From contig JANBPU010000193.1 in assembly GCA_027575805.1 (NCBI GenBank), positions 1 to 30,897 on the forward strand: a stretch of 30,897 nucleotides of DNA, in the 5' to 3' direction. A model generated the notes under the pieces. It was not told where the DNA came from, did no database searches, and saw nothing but the letters and a program-made list of their open reading frames with translations. Each line of letters opens with the position of its first letter. Position 1 is the first letter of the stretch. Positions 19,006 to 28,907 of the stretch are shown one piece after another. Made by a program: the position numbers and the translations under genes. This DNA is from Mycoemilia scoparia (taxonomy: Eukaryota > Kickxellomycota > Kickxellomycetes > Kickxellales > Kickxellaceae).

Positions 19006-20247
19006 TTAGTTGTTGAGTTGTTCACGGACCTGTTCAGCAAAATCAGGAGCCTCCTTTTTCTCCACGCCTTCACCACGTTCGAATCTCTTGAACCCAGACA
19101 CACTAATCCCCTCAATTCCTTCCCCTCCGGGTGATTGTCTTAATCCACTGGCAATTTCTTCAACTGCCAACCTGACTGTCTTGGACTCATCAAACATGAA
19201 TTTTTGATCCAAAAACACCAGAGATTGCACAAGCTCGTCTCCACCACTACCTCCAGCTTCTTCTAGTTGCTGGGCTTTGTAGCTTTCTAGATCAAATTTG
19301 CCGGCCCTGACTGCATTTTCAAGTTCAGCAGCATCAAGGAATTTAGGGTTAATTCCAACAACTTGTTGGGCCAACCTACGTGTCAATCTCTTTAGTTCAG
19401 TCATTACCGTATCTCCCAAGACCGTATTAGTGTTGGATTTGTGTATATCAATTGATACTAGGGCACCGATTTTACCGATTGGCATGCTGGGTTTTGGGCC
19501 ACCATGAACATAAGTCCCAAAGATCTTCTGAACCTTATCATTATCTGGGCTAGTAGTAGCAGACTGTGTTCCAATTACTGCACGACGAAGTATCATATTT
19601 TCTCCCAATTTACCAATTGTTTGGACAATAGCCTCCTTAATTGACACATCACCACTACCATCATCATTGTTATTACCAGTAGTGGGATTATTCAGGGGCT
19701 GTTCTAAAAGTCGATCAACCGATACATTAACCAAAGCTCCATCGCCACATCCTTTATTAGCAGCCTCGTTTACTGAAAACATTGCTTGTCGAGCAATATT
19801 TTGTGCCAAAAGTTCAAACACTTCACTGCGTGCCACGAAATCAGTTTCACAGCCCAACTCAATAATGGCTGACTGATCATTATTTGGGGTATTGGCAATA
19901 GCAATAACACCTTCACCAGCAACCCGATCTCCTACTTTTTCGGCCTTTTTGGCTCCAGATTTTATGGCATCCTTTTCAAGCCATTCTAGGGCCTTTTTGT
20001 AGTCATTGTTGGAGCTCAGAAGAGCATCCCGCGCTTTTGTTACAGAAACCTGGGTTTCTTTACGAAGACGTGCTAATAATTTTATATCGGCCTTAGTTGG
20101 AGATGATGCTGTGGTGGATTTGGTCATCGCAGTGGTGGAAAAAAGTAAAGCGACGACTTTTGGTAATACTGATCCCTTGGTATTGTTGAAAAGATTATTT
20201 CTTGTGGTGGGTCGGAGAATTGGTTGTTGAAGTCTGAATGCTCTCAT
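19006..20247 (-). CDS. TSF1: Mitochondrial elongation factor Ts (413 aa)
   Basis: Guanine-nucleotide exchange factor that recycles mitochondrial EF-Tu by releasing GDP. Residues 1 to about 45 form a mitochondrial presequence: Arg-rich, with almost no acidic residues (MRAFRLQQPILRPTTRNN). Residues 53-92 are the UBA-like N-terminal domain that contacts EF-Tu (DIKLLARLRKETQVSVTKAR, then the AL-WLEKD step). The family signature ELGCETDFVAR lies at 130-140, with the TDFV finger that disturbs the magnesium site of EF-Tu. The dimerisation/core domain follows, with KLGENMILRR and a GALVSID strand. Length is above bacterial EF-Ts (about 280), as usual for fungal mitochondrial forms with insertions; Asn/Asp- and Gly-rich inserts are seen near 196-205 and 345. 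The start is the only sensible ATG before the presequence. The symbol follows the fission yeast name. Confidence 0.95.
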   Translation of the reverse strand: MRAFRLQQPILRPTTRNNLFNNTKGSVLPKVVALLFSTTAMTKSTTASSPTKADIKLLARLRKETQVSVTKARDALLSSNNDYKKALEWLEKDAIKSGAKKAEKVGDRVAGEGVIAIANTPNNDQSAIIELGCETDFVARSEVFELLAQNIARQAMFSVNEAANKGCGDGALVNVSVDRLLEQPLNNPTTGNNNDDGSGDVSIKEAIVQTIGKLGENMILRRAVIGTQSATTSPDNDKVQKIFGTYVHGGPKPSMPIGKIGALVSIDIHKSNTNTVLGDTVMTELKRLTRRLAQQVVGINPKFLDAAELENAVRAGKFDLESYKAQQLEEAGGSGGDELVQSLVFLDQKFMFDESKTVRLAVEEIASGLRQSPGGEGIEGISVSGFKRFERGEGVEKKEAPDFAEQVREQLNN

Positions 20248-20729
20248 TTTGGGGCTTAGGGGTGTCTTTCTATAAATATATGGGCAGTATTTTAAAGATA
20301 TATTATAGTATTGAGTTAAAAACAGAAATATACATAAATATATAAAGAGTATTGCTTATCTTTACAAAAAAAAAGGGCGCATTTTGGGTTTTGATCTGCC
20401 ATCGTTGCTAATAATAACTTGGATTACTATAATTATGGTATTTGATAAAAAAAATATTGTGGTTTGTTGGGCCTCAACCTAATATTTTGCTCAAATATAA
20501 GTGTTAATATAACTATTATGGGTTTGAAATAAAATTAAATAAAAACATTTTATCTTTTAATTTGTTTTATTTGGCCAACTGGCTAATCATATTAATAGAT
20601 GTTACTTTATAATTTTATTAGTTCTCTCCTTTTTATTTTACTATTATCAGTTACTTTAATAAAGCTAATAGGGTTTAAAAAGACTCTAAAAATCAGAGTT
20701 CATACCCTTTAACCATCTTACCAAAAGGC

Positions 20730-20759
20730 TATTCTGAAGCCAATATTGTCTTCAGAATA
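20730..20759. repeat. Inverted repeat, 10-base stem
   Basis: TATTCTGAAG and CTTCAGAATA pair perfectly across a 10-base loop. A smaller hairpin (ACTCT/AGAGT) lies about 45 bases to the left. On the minus strand this is far upstream of nothing and beyond the 3' end of nothing obvious, so a role in RNA is unclear. Confidence 0.6.
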
Positions 20760-21018
20760 TAGATATTATAAATAAAGTATATAAAGGGAAACTATAAACC
20801 TTCACAACCATGGTCTATCAAGTATATTGGCATTTAATCTACTATAAAATAATACCAACAGAGCTTTAACTTGTAATAATAACTAAAAGTTTTTGATTAT
20901 ACATCATTTTTTCATTATGGTACAAACTAAATATAAAAGCATACACAAAAAAACAGTAAACCACAGAAAAAGTTATTTGTCCTTTAGTATCAAAATGATA
21001 TTCAGGATATTTATTCTT

Positions 21019-21048
21019 TCTTGTCTTGTCTTGTCTTGTCTTGCCTTG
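21019..21048. repeat. TCTTG pentanucleotide repeat
   Basis: About five tandem TCTTG units, the last with one change (GCCTTG), in the 3' flank of the Cys/His-repeat gene. Confidence 0.85.
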
Positions 21049-21105
21049 TTATTTAGGTTGTACCACCAATTCTGCTACAGTTACTATCATTATGATCACC
21101 ACACC

Positions 21106-21774
21106 TTACACATTGCTACTGGAATGTTCATGAGAACATCTATGTTGAAGGAGATCTCTTAATGCCTTCTGAATGGGTGATTGGTTAGCATCCTCACTAC
21201 CATTATTAGAATGATCATGAGAACATCTATGTTGAAGGAGATCTCTTATTGCCTTCTGAATGTATGATTGGTTGGAATCCTCACTACCATTATTAGAATG
21301 ATCATGAGAACATCTGTGCTGAAGGACATCTTCTACTTCCCTCTGAATGGGTGGTTGGTTGGAATCCTTGCTACCATTATTAGGATGAATTGGGCACTTA
21401 TATTGAAGGAGGTTTGTTAATGCCTGGTCTAAATCTATGGCATTTCTAGAGACTGCAGGCACATGAGGAACACGGTGAATGATTTCTAGTGTACGCTGTT
21501 GTTCACTGATAGCCTGTAGAAGAGATATAGCAGACTCCAATTGGGAAGAGAAACTATTGAATTGATCATGATGTCCCCTACCATCCACATTCTCGTGGAG
21601 AGCTTGTTCAGATGTTGTTGTATGGCCAATGCTGACATTTGAATACACATTTACTATAACAGTCACTGTGCGATCATGGTTATGGTAGTTTGCAGACCCT
21701 ATTCTGAAAACACCATTAGACTGACCATGTTGAGACTGCGAGGAGCTGTTTCCTTGTTCGCCCAAGTTATTCAT
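21106..21774 (-). CDS. Protein with tandem 29-residue Cys/His repeats (222 aa)
   Basis: Unknown family. Residues 1-75 are polar, with a beta-like stretch TVTVIVNVYSNVSIG at 36-50. A helical segment covers about 76-100. From about 118 to the end the chain is a tandem array: an amphipathic helix (IQKAIRDLLQHR), then C-S-H-D-H, then an Asn/Ser/Asp linker (SNNGSEDSNQ). Cysteines fall at 127, 155, 184 and 213. The first unit is divergent (CPIHPNNGSKDSNQ) and one residue short; the next three are nearly identical. No signal peptide or membrane segment. A TATA box (21905-21914 on the minus strand) would give a leader of about 105 bases. The Cys/His cluster suggests metal binding, which is inference; a coiled assembly through the helices is another option. 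Confidence 0.75.
   Translation of the reverse strand: MNNLGEQGNSSSQSQHGQSNGVFRIGSANYHNHDRTVTVIVNVYSNVSIGHTTTSEQALHENVDGRGHHDQFNSFSSQLESAISLLQAISEQQRTLEIIHRVPHVPAVSRNAIDLDQALTNLLQYKCPIHPNNGSKDSNQPPIQREVEDVLQHRCSHDHSNNGSEDSNQSYIQKAIRDLLQHRCSHDHSNNGSEDANQSPIQKALRDLLQHRCSHEHSSSNV
21109..21423. repeat. 87-bp tandem repeat within a gene
   Basis: Three and a half copies of an 87-base unit in frame with the protein above. The two copies nearest 21120-21290 are almost identical, so the array expanded recently; the copy near 21400 is the most diverged. Confidence 0.85.
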
Positions 21775-21904
21775 TTTTCAATAATGAACAATTTGTTGGG
21801 AAAAAAGAAGATGGTGGATTGATTTGACAGAAGTGTTGGAAGTTGAGAGAAAAGGGTGTATGATCGAGTGTGTGAGGATTGTAAAAAAGTAGGAAATGCA
21901 AATG

Positions 21905-21914
21905 TATTTATACC
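21905..21914 (-). promoter_or_regulatory. TATA box of the Cys/His-repeat gene
   Basis: Reads GGTATAAATA on the minus strand, about 130 bases upstream of the ATG at 21774. Confidence 0.55.
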
Positions 21915-22734
21915 CTTTTTTGGCATTCTATAATAGACTATCTCCAATTATTATTTATTCCTTGAAATTGGAGCTTTTTTTGTGTACATAAACAACAAGC
22001 TTTATAATCAAGAATAAAAAATATTTTGTGGACTTTGGCGACAAACTCAAAAATGTCATTTTGACCAAAAATTGTTTTCAAATCATAATTTATAATAATA
22101 TTTAGCTTTGAACATCCTTTTGGTTTTCTGTGTATTTAAAAGATATTTTTGTTTAGAAAAAATGTTTGCATTTATAATTTTATGGCTAAATTTTTATAAA
22201 TTATTTTTCCTAAAAGCCGATTTTGGGAAAAATATAAACGAGGCAGAAATATGATTTCCTAAACTTTCAATATAAAGTTATTTATAAGCAAGCATGATAT
22301 TTATTGATTAAAGTCCGTGAGATGATCAATGGGTTGTGACGTCCAAACTAATGCTCTTTATAAAAATGATTAAAAAATGCAATCTTAAAGAATCTGATTT
22401 ATAGGCATAAAAACTACTATAGGAAATAATGTTTTGTGAGTTAAAGCACCACCATAGTAGCCCTAGTTCTACGTAAAGAAAACTCACATGTTCTATGTAT
22501 AAGTGCTTGTCATTAACTTTGTATTGGTTATTTAGCGGTAAGGGTTTTTACCCCCCTACAATACCTGTGGATATGATCCAAAGTGACTGTTAATATTTGT
22601 GTTGGTTTGTTCTTTGCCCTAAAATTCCCATCAAATTATAATATTGACATGTTAAATTATATTATGACAAAGGTTGTAATCTCGGCTCTAGAACTGCTGA
22701 TCACCAACCCTAATATTTAAACCAAACACTCACA

Positions 22735-22860
22735 TATGGAACGTTGTTTTTGAAGGACTACTAACTTTTACTAGTAGGTCAGTAGTTTCAACTTGCATAT
22801 TGGCCAGCCTACATTATCATTGATAATATTAATTCAGCCCCTCAAAAATAACCACCCATA
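22735..22860. mobile_element. Miniature inverted-repeat element, copy D
   Basis: Bounded by TA on both sides, with ends TATGGAACGTTGTTTTTGAA and, inward from the right, TATGGGTGGTTATTTTTGAG. It aligns end to end with copy C, about 4.5 kb away in the same orientation. It is 126 bases long with no open frame. Confidence 0.8.
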
Positions 22861-23629
22861 TGCATATAATTAATATATTCATGAACCAAATTTTTATGTA
22901 GAGCATACTCACTTTATGATATCATCATCATACGGGGGTGATGTCTCCAAACCTATTAATAGAATTTCTTGGCACATCACTTGGTACAGCTGCAACCATA
23001 ACAATTATCATCATCTTTACTTATGACTTTCCTACTTATGATCATCTAGTCTTAGCAGCGTTGCAATGCTTATAATCCGTAAATCAAAAAGTAGTTGGTT
23101 ATTCAGGCCTAGGGGAATTTGTGGTGGCGTATGGTCACTGGTACACTATATATGCAATCAGGTTATTGAATCTAAAAATAGAAACAGCCGTGGGAATATT
23201 GGAAAAACGTGGTAGCAGCAATAGTAGTAACAGTATAATGGATGTTATCAATTGTTTAAAGTAGGCAGGAAAAAAGAGGTGGAGGAGAAAGGTTGGTGCG
23301 GTGGTGTTGAATATGCTTCAAGCTGGCTGTATGTAAGGGTTTACATGGGTGTGTCAATATTGCTAAAAGCTTCCAAATAAATAGGAAGACAAAAATATAG
23401 AGATGAGAGTAAGTTGGTTGATAATAGTGTGTTGTAGTTAATAGTAAATATCGAATTTAGAGTTTATCACATAAAGTTGAGCACTTTTATTTTTTTACAA
23501 TAGCATCTCACGAGATTCTATTTTTATATAATCATAGACTCATGTTTATCCGGACAATGTGTTGTATAGTGTATAGATAGAATAAAAGACAAATCTTTTT
23601 TTCTACAATCATGTGGAATTATTCTGGAT

Positions 23630-23911
23630 TTATCTAGGGCCTTTTCCACTGTGCATAGGCGATATCTTTAGGATAAACCTCTGTCTAATGCAGTTCAAGA
23701 TATTTGAGTCTAGAAGTTTAAAAAGCTGGGATTGTAACCTAGAATATATTGGATTGAAAATGATCCGCAAGAGCTTTTTATATTCTAGATGGATTTCAGA
23801 TTCATCAACACATTGAAATTCAATCAATTTGCGACAGTCATATTCACCACCGCTGCCTCCGTTATTATTATCATGTTTGATCGAGAAGAATAAATCTATA
23901 CAATTTGTTTC
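23630..23911 (-). pseudogene. Coding remnant or orphan exon (93 codons)
   Basis: An open stretch with a soluble-protein look: ETNCIDLFFSIKHD, a Gly/Asn linker, CRKLIEFQCVDESEIHLEY, then helices (LLRIIFNPIYSRLQSQLFKL) to a TAA at 23630-23632. Charged residues are spaced as in amphipathic helices, unlike the neighbouring AT-driven frames. There is no ATG at its start, a TGA lies immediately upstream, and the only nearby AG acceptor sits in a purine-rich context. Upstream, other frames are briefly open in the same direction. It is most likely a decayed gene, or possibly a last exon of an unrecognised gene. Family unknown. Confidence 0.3.
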
Positions 23912-24879
23912 TCATTCTTTCTACCTATAATTCTATTCCAATATAAAAAGCCATATTAAATGCAACAAGCTTCCGTAACTGTCTTTTGATGATGAAGTTG
24001 TTATGAATCAAGATTATAATAGAAATAAATGGAATTTCTAATGGACTAAAGCGATATGAAAACGCAGAGCTTTTTTTCCAAAACAACAAATCCAAATAAA
24101 GACATTAGAGACATGGGAATGTTTTTTTTGTATTTATAGAAACACCTAATATGGAAAGACCCAATTGGAATTCATCAGCAGATAAGACCGAATTTTACAA
24201 ATATAGAAACCTCACAAGACATGCATAGATAAATATTCAATTAATAACATCTTGTCAATACTGAAGCACATATACAAATAACAGTATTGACAGAGTGACT
24301 TGACTGCATCGCAGCAGATGAAAAACATAGGTAAAAAAAGAAGTGTGTTAAAAGCAGAAATACATTTATCAAATGACAAAAGTAGCCTACGTAGTATGTA
24401 CACGAAAATTTGTACTTGTGGTTTAGTATCATTATCATTTCTATGATTATTATTTAACAGCAACAGCAACAGCACATTGCGCTATTATCTTTAGAGGATT
24501 TACACACACGAGCAGCCAAGACAAAGAAAGACAGAATCGGCAATCCTCTTATGAGCAGATTCTGTTCATATGATTGTAGTGATGATGATGATATTGGAAA
24601 TTTTCTGGTTAGAAAAACCCTTATGCAACAGTACATAGAATAGCGATTGACATACACAGAGGCACAATAAAGTTGAAAATCTTCCATTTTGCTGTTGTGG
24701 CTATTGGCATTTGGATCTCTTGGCTATACTAAAATAAATTTTCCCAAAAAGAACACATGCACATCCACAAATATGTGCTAACCTCATGAGTGTTTTTTGT
24801 AGATTATTTGGTTGTGAAAAAAGCAGGATAGAAACATTAGATGTAGGTTATAATGGAGGAGTCACCTGGCCTCTGGCTT

Positions 24880-24906
24880 GGGGAGGGAGAGAGAGAGGGG
24901 GGGGGG
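24880..24906 (+). repeat. G-rich tract with possible quadruplex
   Basis: GGGG, GGG, a (GA)n stretch and then ten consecutive G residues. The pattern offers four G-tracts on the plus strand, about 840 bases before the receptor start codon. Confidence 0.7.
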
Positions 24907-25746
24907 TTTAGCCAAAAAATAACAACAGTTGAGGTCCAAGAATAGTAATAGCAACAATAATGACAACAAAGTTGGGTTTCTATCTTGGTCGTAGTAATGG
25001 TAGGTGCATGAGAGAGAACAAGAATTGCGGGCTTGTCTCTCTCCAGATTTTCTTTTTGGTCGCTTCTATTTCAATAGCCATACAAACACCTCATATTAAA
25101 TCAATGGCACAATTGTGCGCTTCATATCATTCAAGAAGAGCACAAATCCACACACACACGCACTTTACGCAGGCACAAATACATGGAAGGCAAACAATTG
25201 TTAATTATTTCTTTATGACCCGAGAGAAAAAAGGAAGAATTGGTAGTTGCCACCTTTTTTTCACTCTCTCCCCCGTGTAATGCCATGGTGTGCAGTACAG
25301 TTGTGCCTGCTGTCATATTTATGTGCCGCACACCATTAGTACTTCTCATGGCCAGTTTTAAACTGCCAGTAATGGCAAAATTCACACACCGCAGGATCTG
25401 GCAGTTAGTTAGTTGACACTGCCTTTTTCCCGATCTATGGTGGGTGTGTGTGTATATATATATATAGCCTTGGGCAAATGTCTTCTCCACTCCATTCCTT
25501 TTGGCATATAATAGTTTGTTTTAGGGCTCTTTTTTCTTTTTCTATACTTTCCTTATTGATTTTTTTGCTATTATTCTATTGTATTCCTTTCTAACTCTCA
25601 CTTGCTCTCGATTCGCCTTATAGTGATCTAGAGGAGCTACAGCCACATCCACAGAACGGACTAGAGCAACGAGGCTCCGAAGTCTCCTTTCAACATATAT
25701 ATTCAACACTAATATTAATTTATATAAATACGCCATAAAGCTATTG

Positions 25747-27852
25747 ATGTCCGCATATATCACCACTATTTTGGCTGGCCTTTTTGCTGTGCTTGTCAAG
25801 GCCCAAGAAACCCTCCAGAATCCAAACGATAGCACAGCGATGGCCACCCCAACAACAACGACATCATCACCACCAGACACTCCCACTGATAATACGTCTT
25901 CATCGCCTTCAGATAGACCAGAACTATCCAACAGCGCTCTGGGCGAATGGGTATTTCTATATTTTGGGCTAAATGTGGCCTCCATAACCCTGTGCCTCGT
26001 AATAATAATGACGGTCGTTGGCATGCTGATAGTCCGTCGCGACATCGCGATGAAGCCCTCGTTCCGGCTCTCTGGGTGGATAGCGGTTGTTGACATCATA
26101 ATGTCATCCTGCCGAATAGTAAAAGTGTTTCCAAACTACATGGACAATATACCCAACATCAATTCCCGAGCCGTCCTGTGGATGGGAACCTTCTCGACCC
26201 TGTCCTTTATGTTTCTGACCGGATGCATAGTATTTCAGTTGCAAATGACAGTAATCCACAGCAAGGCATATATTGCAGCGCGGCTCAACCCCTTCTATGA
26301 AGTATTTTCGATCGTGGTGCCATTGGTCCTGACCCATCCGATTATGTATATTTTCAATATTTCGTGGGACACGACTTTTCAGGAGTTTTATGCTGATGTG
26401 GTGCTGTGGAAGTATGATCTGTATTCGTGGCTGACGTACTATGCGTGGGTGTTGGTTATTTGGGTGTATTGTGTGGTGGTCTGTACGTTGGTGGTGTTCG
26501 AATTGCTGCCGTTCTGGAGACAGATGAACAGGAGGTTCAATCAGCTGCCGCAAACCATGACGTCCCCCGATGAGTTTTATTATAGCCAGGGGTCTTCAAA
26601 GCTGGATGATGAGGGTGATTATGAGATGTCGGCGTTTGGTGGAGCTGTTGGTGGGCTGGTTGAGGATCCAAGGGTCATCCGCCAGCAGCTGCAGCAACAA
26701 CAACATCGTGGCGTTTCGTTGGACTTGACGGTAGATGGAAGAGGCGGAGTGAACAATGGAAACGATGCTAGTGAGGATGAAGATGAAAGCAGGGTTATTG
26801 GTAGAAGCAGTGGAAGACAAGCAAACTACCGTAGCAAGATAAAAAATTCGCCATACCACGAAGACTCGCCATTTACTCCAAGCCAGCTGGATGATCTTGA
26901 CCGGTTTAATAGTGGTCTTGAAGCCGATCCAATAATTCCAAGTGAAGCCGATTCCGAAAGCCTAAATTGCCGTCACAACGACTTAGCCAATGGTGATGAT
27001 ACTGGTGAGTTTAGACCGGCATTTGCAATCGGAGATGGCAATGAACAAAACAGTGGTGGCAATTCTTTCCACCACCAACCCTTTGATAATTACTATAACA
27101 CCAGTGATGGGATTAGTCGTGATATAAGCTTCAAAGATATAAGCAAACACCATCATTTGCAACTAGAAATCGATCCAAATGCATTTTCAAAAGATAATAC
27201 CAATAGTAACAACAACAATAATAGCAATAATAATTCACCATTACATCAGCATGTAAGGAGTGACTCAAAATCCAAACTCCAAAGACATCTTCAATCCTCT
27301 CAACAGCAGCAACAGCAACAACAGCAACCTTCGCCACTAACTCCAACAGTAATAATGACACCCGTAGCTCCTCGTAACCCCAACTACTACCACAACCAAC
27401 AACACAATCGATATGCTGGACAAGGCACAGAAACTAGTAGAAACAACCGGCATCGTAAACACTTAAAATTCACAATCCTCCGCGTAATGATTTATCCACT
27501 AGTTCCCATCATAACTCAAACCCTAAATATAGTGGCTCAAATTAATCATTCTTTGGCATATATTTATACGGCTCGATATATACTGACTTCGTTGCAGGGA
27601 ATTTTGAATTTTATTGCGTTTATGCTTAATCCAGGGCTTGATGAGTTTTGGGCTTGGTTGTTTAAAGGTCTCTCTAATCCTGGGTTTGGCAGTAGCAACA
27701 GTGGTAGTGGAGGTGGAGTAAGAGGTAATCCTATCCCAGCTGTTGATGCTATTACAGCTCCAGCTCCACCTCCAGTAGTTCAATCAGTTGTCACTGCAGC
27801 TGCTGCAGGTACTAGTGGTAACAATAAGCGGCTGTTTAGAAGAATGAAGTGA
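25747..27852 (+). CDS. Seven-transmembrane receptor, Gpr1/Git3-like (701 aa)
   Basis: A plasma-membrane G-protein-coupled receptor of the fungal Gpr1/Git3 nutrient-sensing type, by architecture. The start is the ATG at 25747; the frame is also open at a TTG one codon earlier. Residues 1-19 are a signal peptide cut before Gln20, followed by a Ser/Thr/Pro-rich outer segment to about 65, probably glycosylated. Membrane helices: about 68-96, 106-128, 143-168, 183-203 and 226-256, then a cytoplasmic loop of about 315 residues, then 575-598 and 606-632. The sixth helix carries MIYPLVPII, the pattern typical of the Gpr1 C-terminal domain, and the seventh ends in GILNFIAFMLNP. The giant third loop is disordered, with acidic, Asn and Gln runs, as in yeast Gpr1. 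It would couple to a G-alpha protein and cAMP signalling; the ligand cannot be told from sequence. Confidence 0.8.
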   Translation: MSAYITTILAGLFAVLVKAQETLQNPNDSTAMATPTTTTSSPPDTPTDNTSSSPSDRPELSNSALGEWVFLYFGLNVASITLCLVIIMTVVGMLIVRRDIAMKPSFRLSGWIAVVDIIMSSCRIVKVFPNYMDNIPNINSRAVLWMGTFSTLSFMFLTGCIVFQLQMTVIHSKAYIAARLNPFYEVFSIVVPLVLTHPIMYIFNISWDTTFQEFYADVVLWKYDLYSWLTYYAWVLVIWVYCVVVCTLVVFELLPFWRQMNRRFNQLPQTMTSPDEFYYSQGSSKLDDEGDYEMSAFGGAVGGLVEDPRVIRQQLQQQQHRGVSLDLTVDGRGGVNNGNDASEDEDESRVIGRSSGRQANYRSKIKNSPYHEDSPFTPSQLDDLDRFNSGLEADPIIPSEADSESLNCRHNDLANGDDTGEFRPAFAIGDGNEQNSGGNSFHHQPFDNYYNTSDGISRDISFKDISKHHHLQLEIDPNAFSKDNTNSNNNNNSNNNSPLHQHVRSDSKSKLQRHLQSSQQQQQQQQQPSPLTPTVIMTPVAPRNPNYYHNQQHNRYAGQGTETSRNNRHRKHLKFTILRVMIYPLVPIITQTLNIVAQINHSLAYIYTARYILTSLQGILNFIAFMLNPGLDEFWAWLFKGLSNPGFGSSNSGSGGGVRGNPIPAVDAITAPAPPPVVQSVVTAAAAGTSGNNKRLFRRMK
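27302..27327 (+). repeat. Coding CAG/CAA repeat (polyglutamine)
   Basis: Encodes a run of about nine glutamines in the third cytoplasmic loop of the receptor. The CAG/CAA mixture slows length change. Confidence 0.85.
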
Positions 27853-28736
27853 TCTATATATATATATTTGAATCAGTTTATTTTGATTGTGTGTGTATAA
27901 GGTCAAGTTTGACAACTGGTTGGCCACATATTGGTTGTGGCTGGATTCCAGCAAAATAATTTATAAACAATGTGGCATTTTAACTATACTACTACTTGCT
28001 TTGCTTTAACTGCAGTGTGCGCCCTTACTTCAACAAATACTCTAACCAATGCACTGATATATACTTGTTTCATTGAATGTTTCTAATACTAGTTTTACTA
28101 TGTAAGCTAATACATAAGTTCTATTTCAAAAACTATAAATAGTCTTGTATTTTCTATAGCTTGTTGCAAATTGCCACGCTTTCTCTGTCTATTTTTTAAC
28201 CCTCCTCTTTCCTTTGGCTCTTGTTGTTTTAATATCCAATACAAAAGGTATATAAATCTATGAGTTAATATTTATAATTATATTGTATACGTACTTTGAC
28301 TTTTTGGTAATATTCTTGGTAGCCCTTTTGGTTTGTTTTGTTGTGAAATAAAGTCATTTGTGATGCGAATAGTACACACCTCTCTATTTTATATTGTATA
28401 AAAAGTCTCAGCAACCTACTAATAAATACAGCTTCGATAATAACTGTTCTGTTGTCATTTGTTTTATCAATCATAGTTTTATTGTTATCATCTTTTTCTA
28501 ATTTTTCTTTTCGTTTTGTCATTTTCAAGAGAACCTTGTTGTTTGTTTAGCTTTAATATCTCATCATTTCTTTTTGGTTTTTGTTTGATAATTTATGAAA
28601 ATAATTGTGTAATGATCCGCAACAATGTAGTTTTATGAACAATTTGGTTTGTAAAGACGTGCTTATCATTAAATAATGACAGCGATAGCAGTAGTAGTAG
28701 TAGCTGCAGCAGTATCATGAGGAGCTTTACCAGGTA

Positions 28737-28770
28737 TATGGTAGACGACAATATTTTCGAGTCTACCATA
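28737..28770. repeat. Perfect inverted repeat with TATGG...CCATA ends
   Basis: TATGGTAGAC and GTCTACCATA form a 10-base perfect stem with a 14-base loop. The outermost bases match the ends of the miniature elements, but the TTTTTGAA part is missing, so family membership is doubtful. Confidence 0.65.
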
Positions 28771-28889
28771 AAGAGATGAACTATGCTGTTTTTAAAGTAA
28801 ACAAAGTCGTTGTCACATCGTTTATAAATGGTTTGACTTGACGCACAAGCTTTATTAACATGTTAATTCATGACAAGCAAATGTAGTAA

Positions 28890-28907
28890 AGCTCAAAATT
28901 TTGAGCT
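28890..28907. repeat. 18-base perfect palindrome
   Basis: AGCTCAAAATTTTGAGCT, fully self-complementary without a spacer. Could be a dimeric binding site or a chance AT-rich palindrome. Confidence 0.6.

Larger units (their letters stand above)
20248..21105. other. Very AT-rich spacer with hairpins
   Basis: Upstream region of EF-Ts and 3' region of the Cys/His-repeat protein. Clearly more AT-rich than the flanking genes, with an A run near 20366. It contains two small hairpins near 20680-20760 and a TCTTG pentamer repeat (21019-21048). The open frame 20893-21162 (+) is AT-driven and overlaps the repeat, so I do not call it. Confidence 0.5.
21915..25746. other. 3.8-kb spacer before the receptor gene
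   Basis: The left half is very AT-rich and includes miniature element D. 23630-23911 holds a coding remnant on the minus strand. From about 24850 the composition shifts: a G-rich run, CA and GT repeats and a TA tract near 25450 mark the upstream region of the receptor gene. Open frames at 24212-24687 (-) and 24960-25280 (+) are not convincing. 24454-24687 (-) starts with a true ATG (MEDFQLYCASVYVNRYSMYC) and ends in a cysteine run from a CAA/CAG tract; I could not connect it to further exons. Confidence 0.5.

Noticed and set aside
24212..24475. 87-codon minus-strand frame with a leucine run
   Set aside because: The leucine run is a CAA/CAG tract read in another frame, and the rest is hydrophobic AT-driven sequence. 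A GTGAGG...ATTAG intron model was tried, but it only led to another short frame.
25542..26099. 185-codon frame antisense to the receptor N-terminus
   Set aside because: It overlaps the signal peptide and first helices of a clear membrane protein; its codons mirror that gene.
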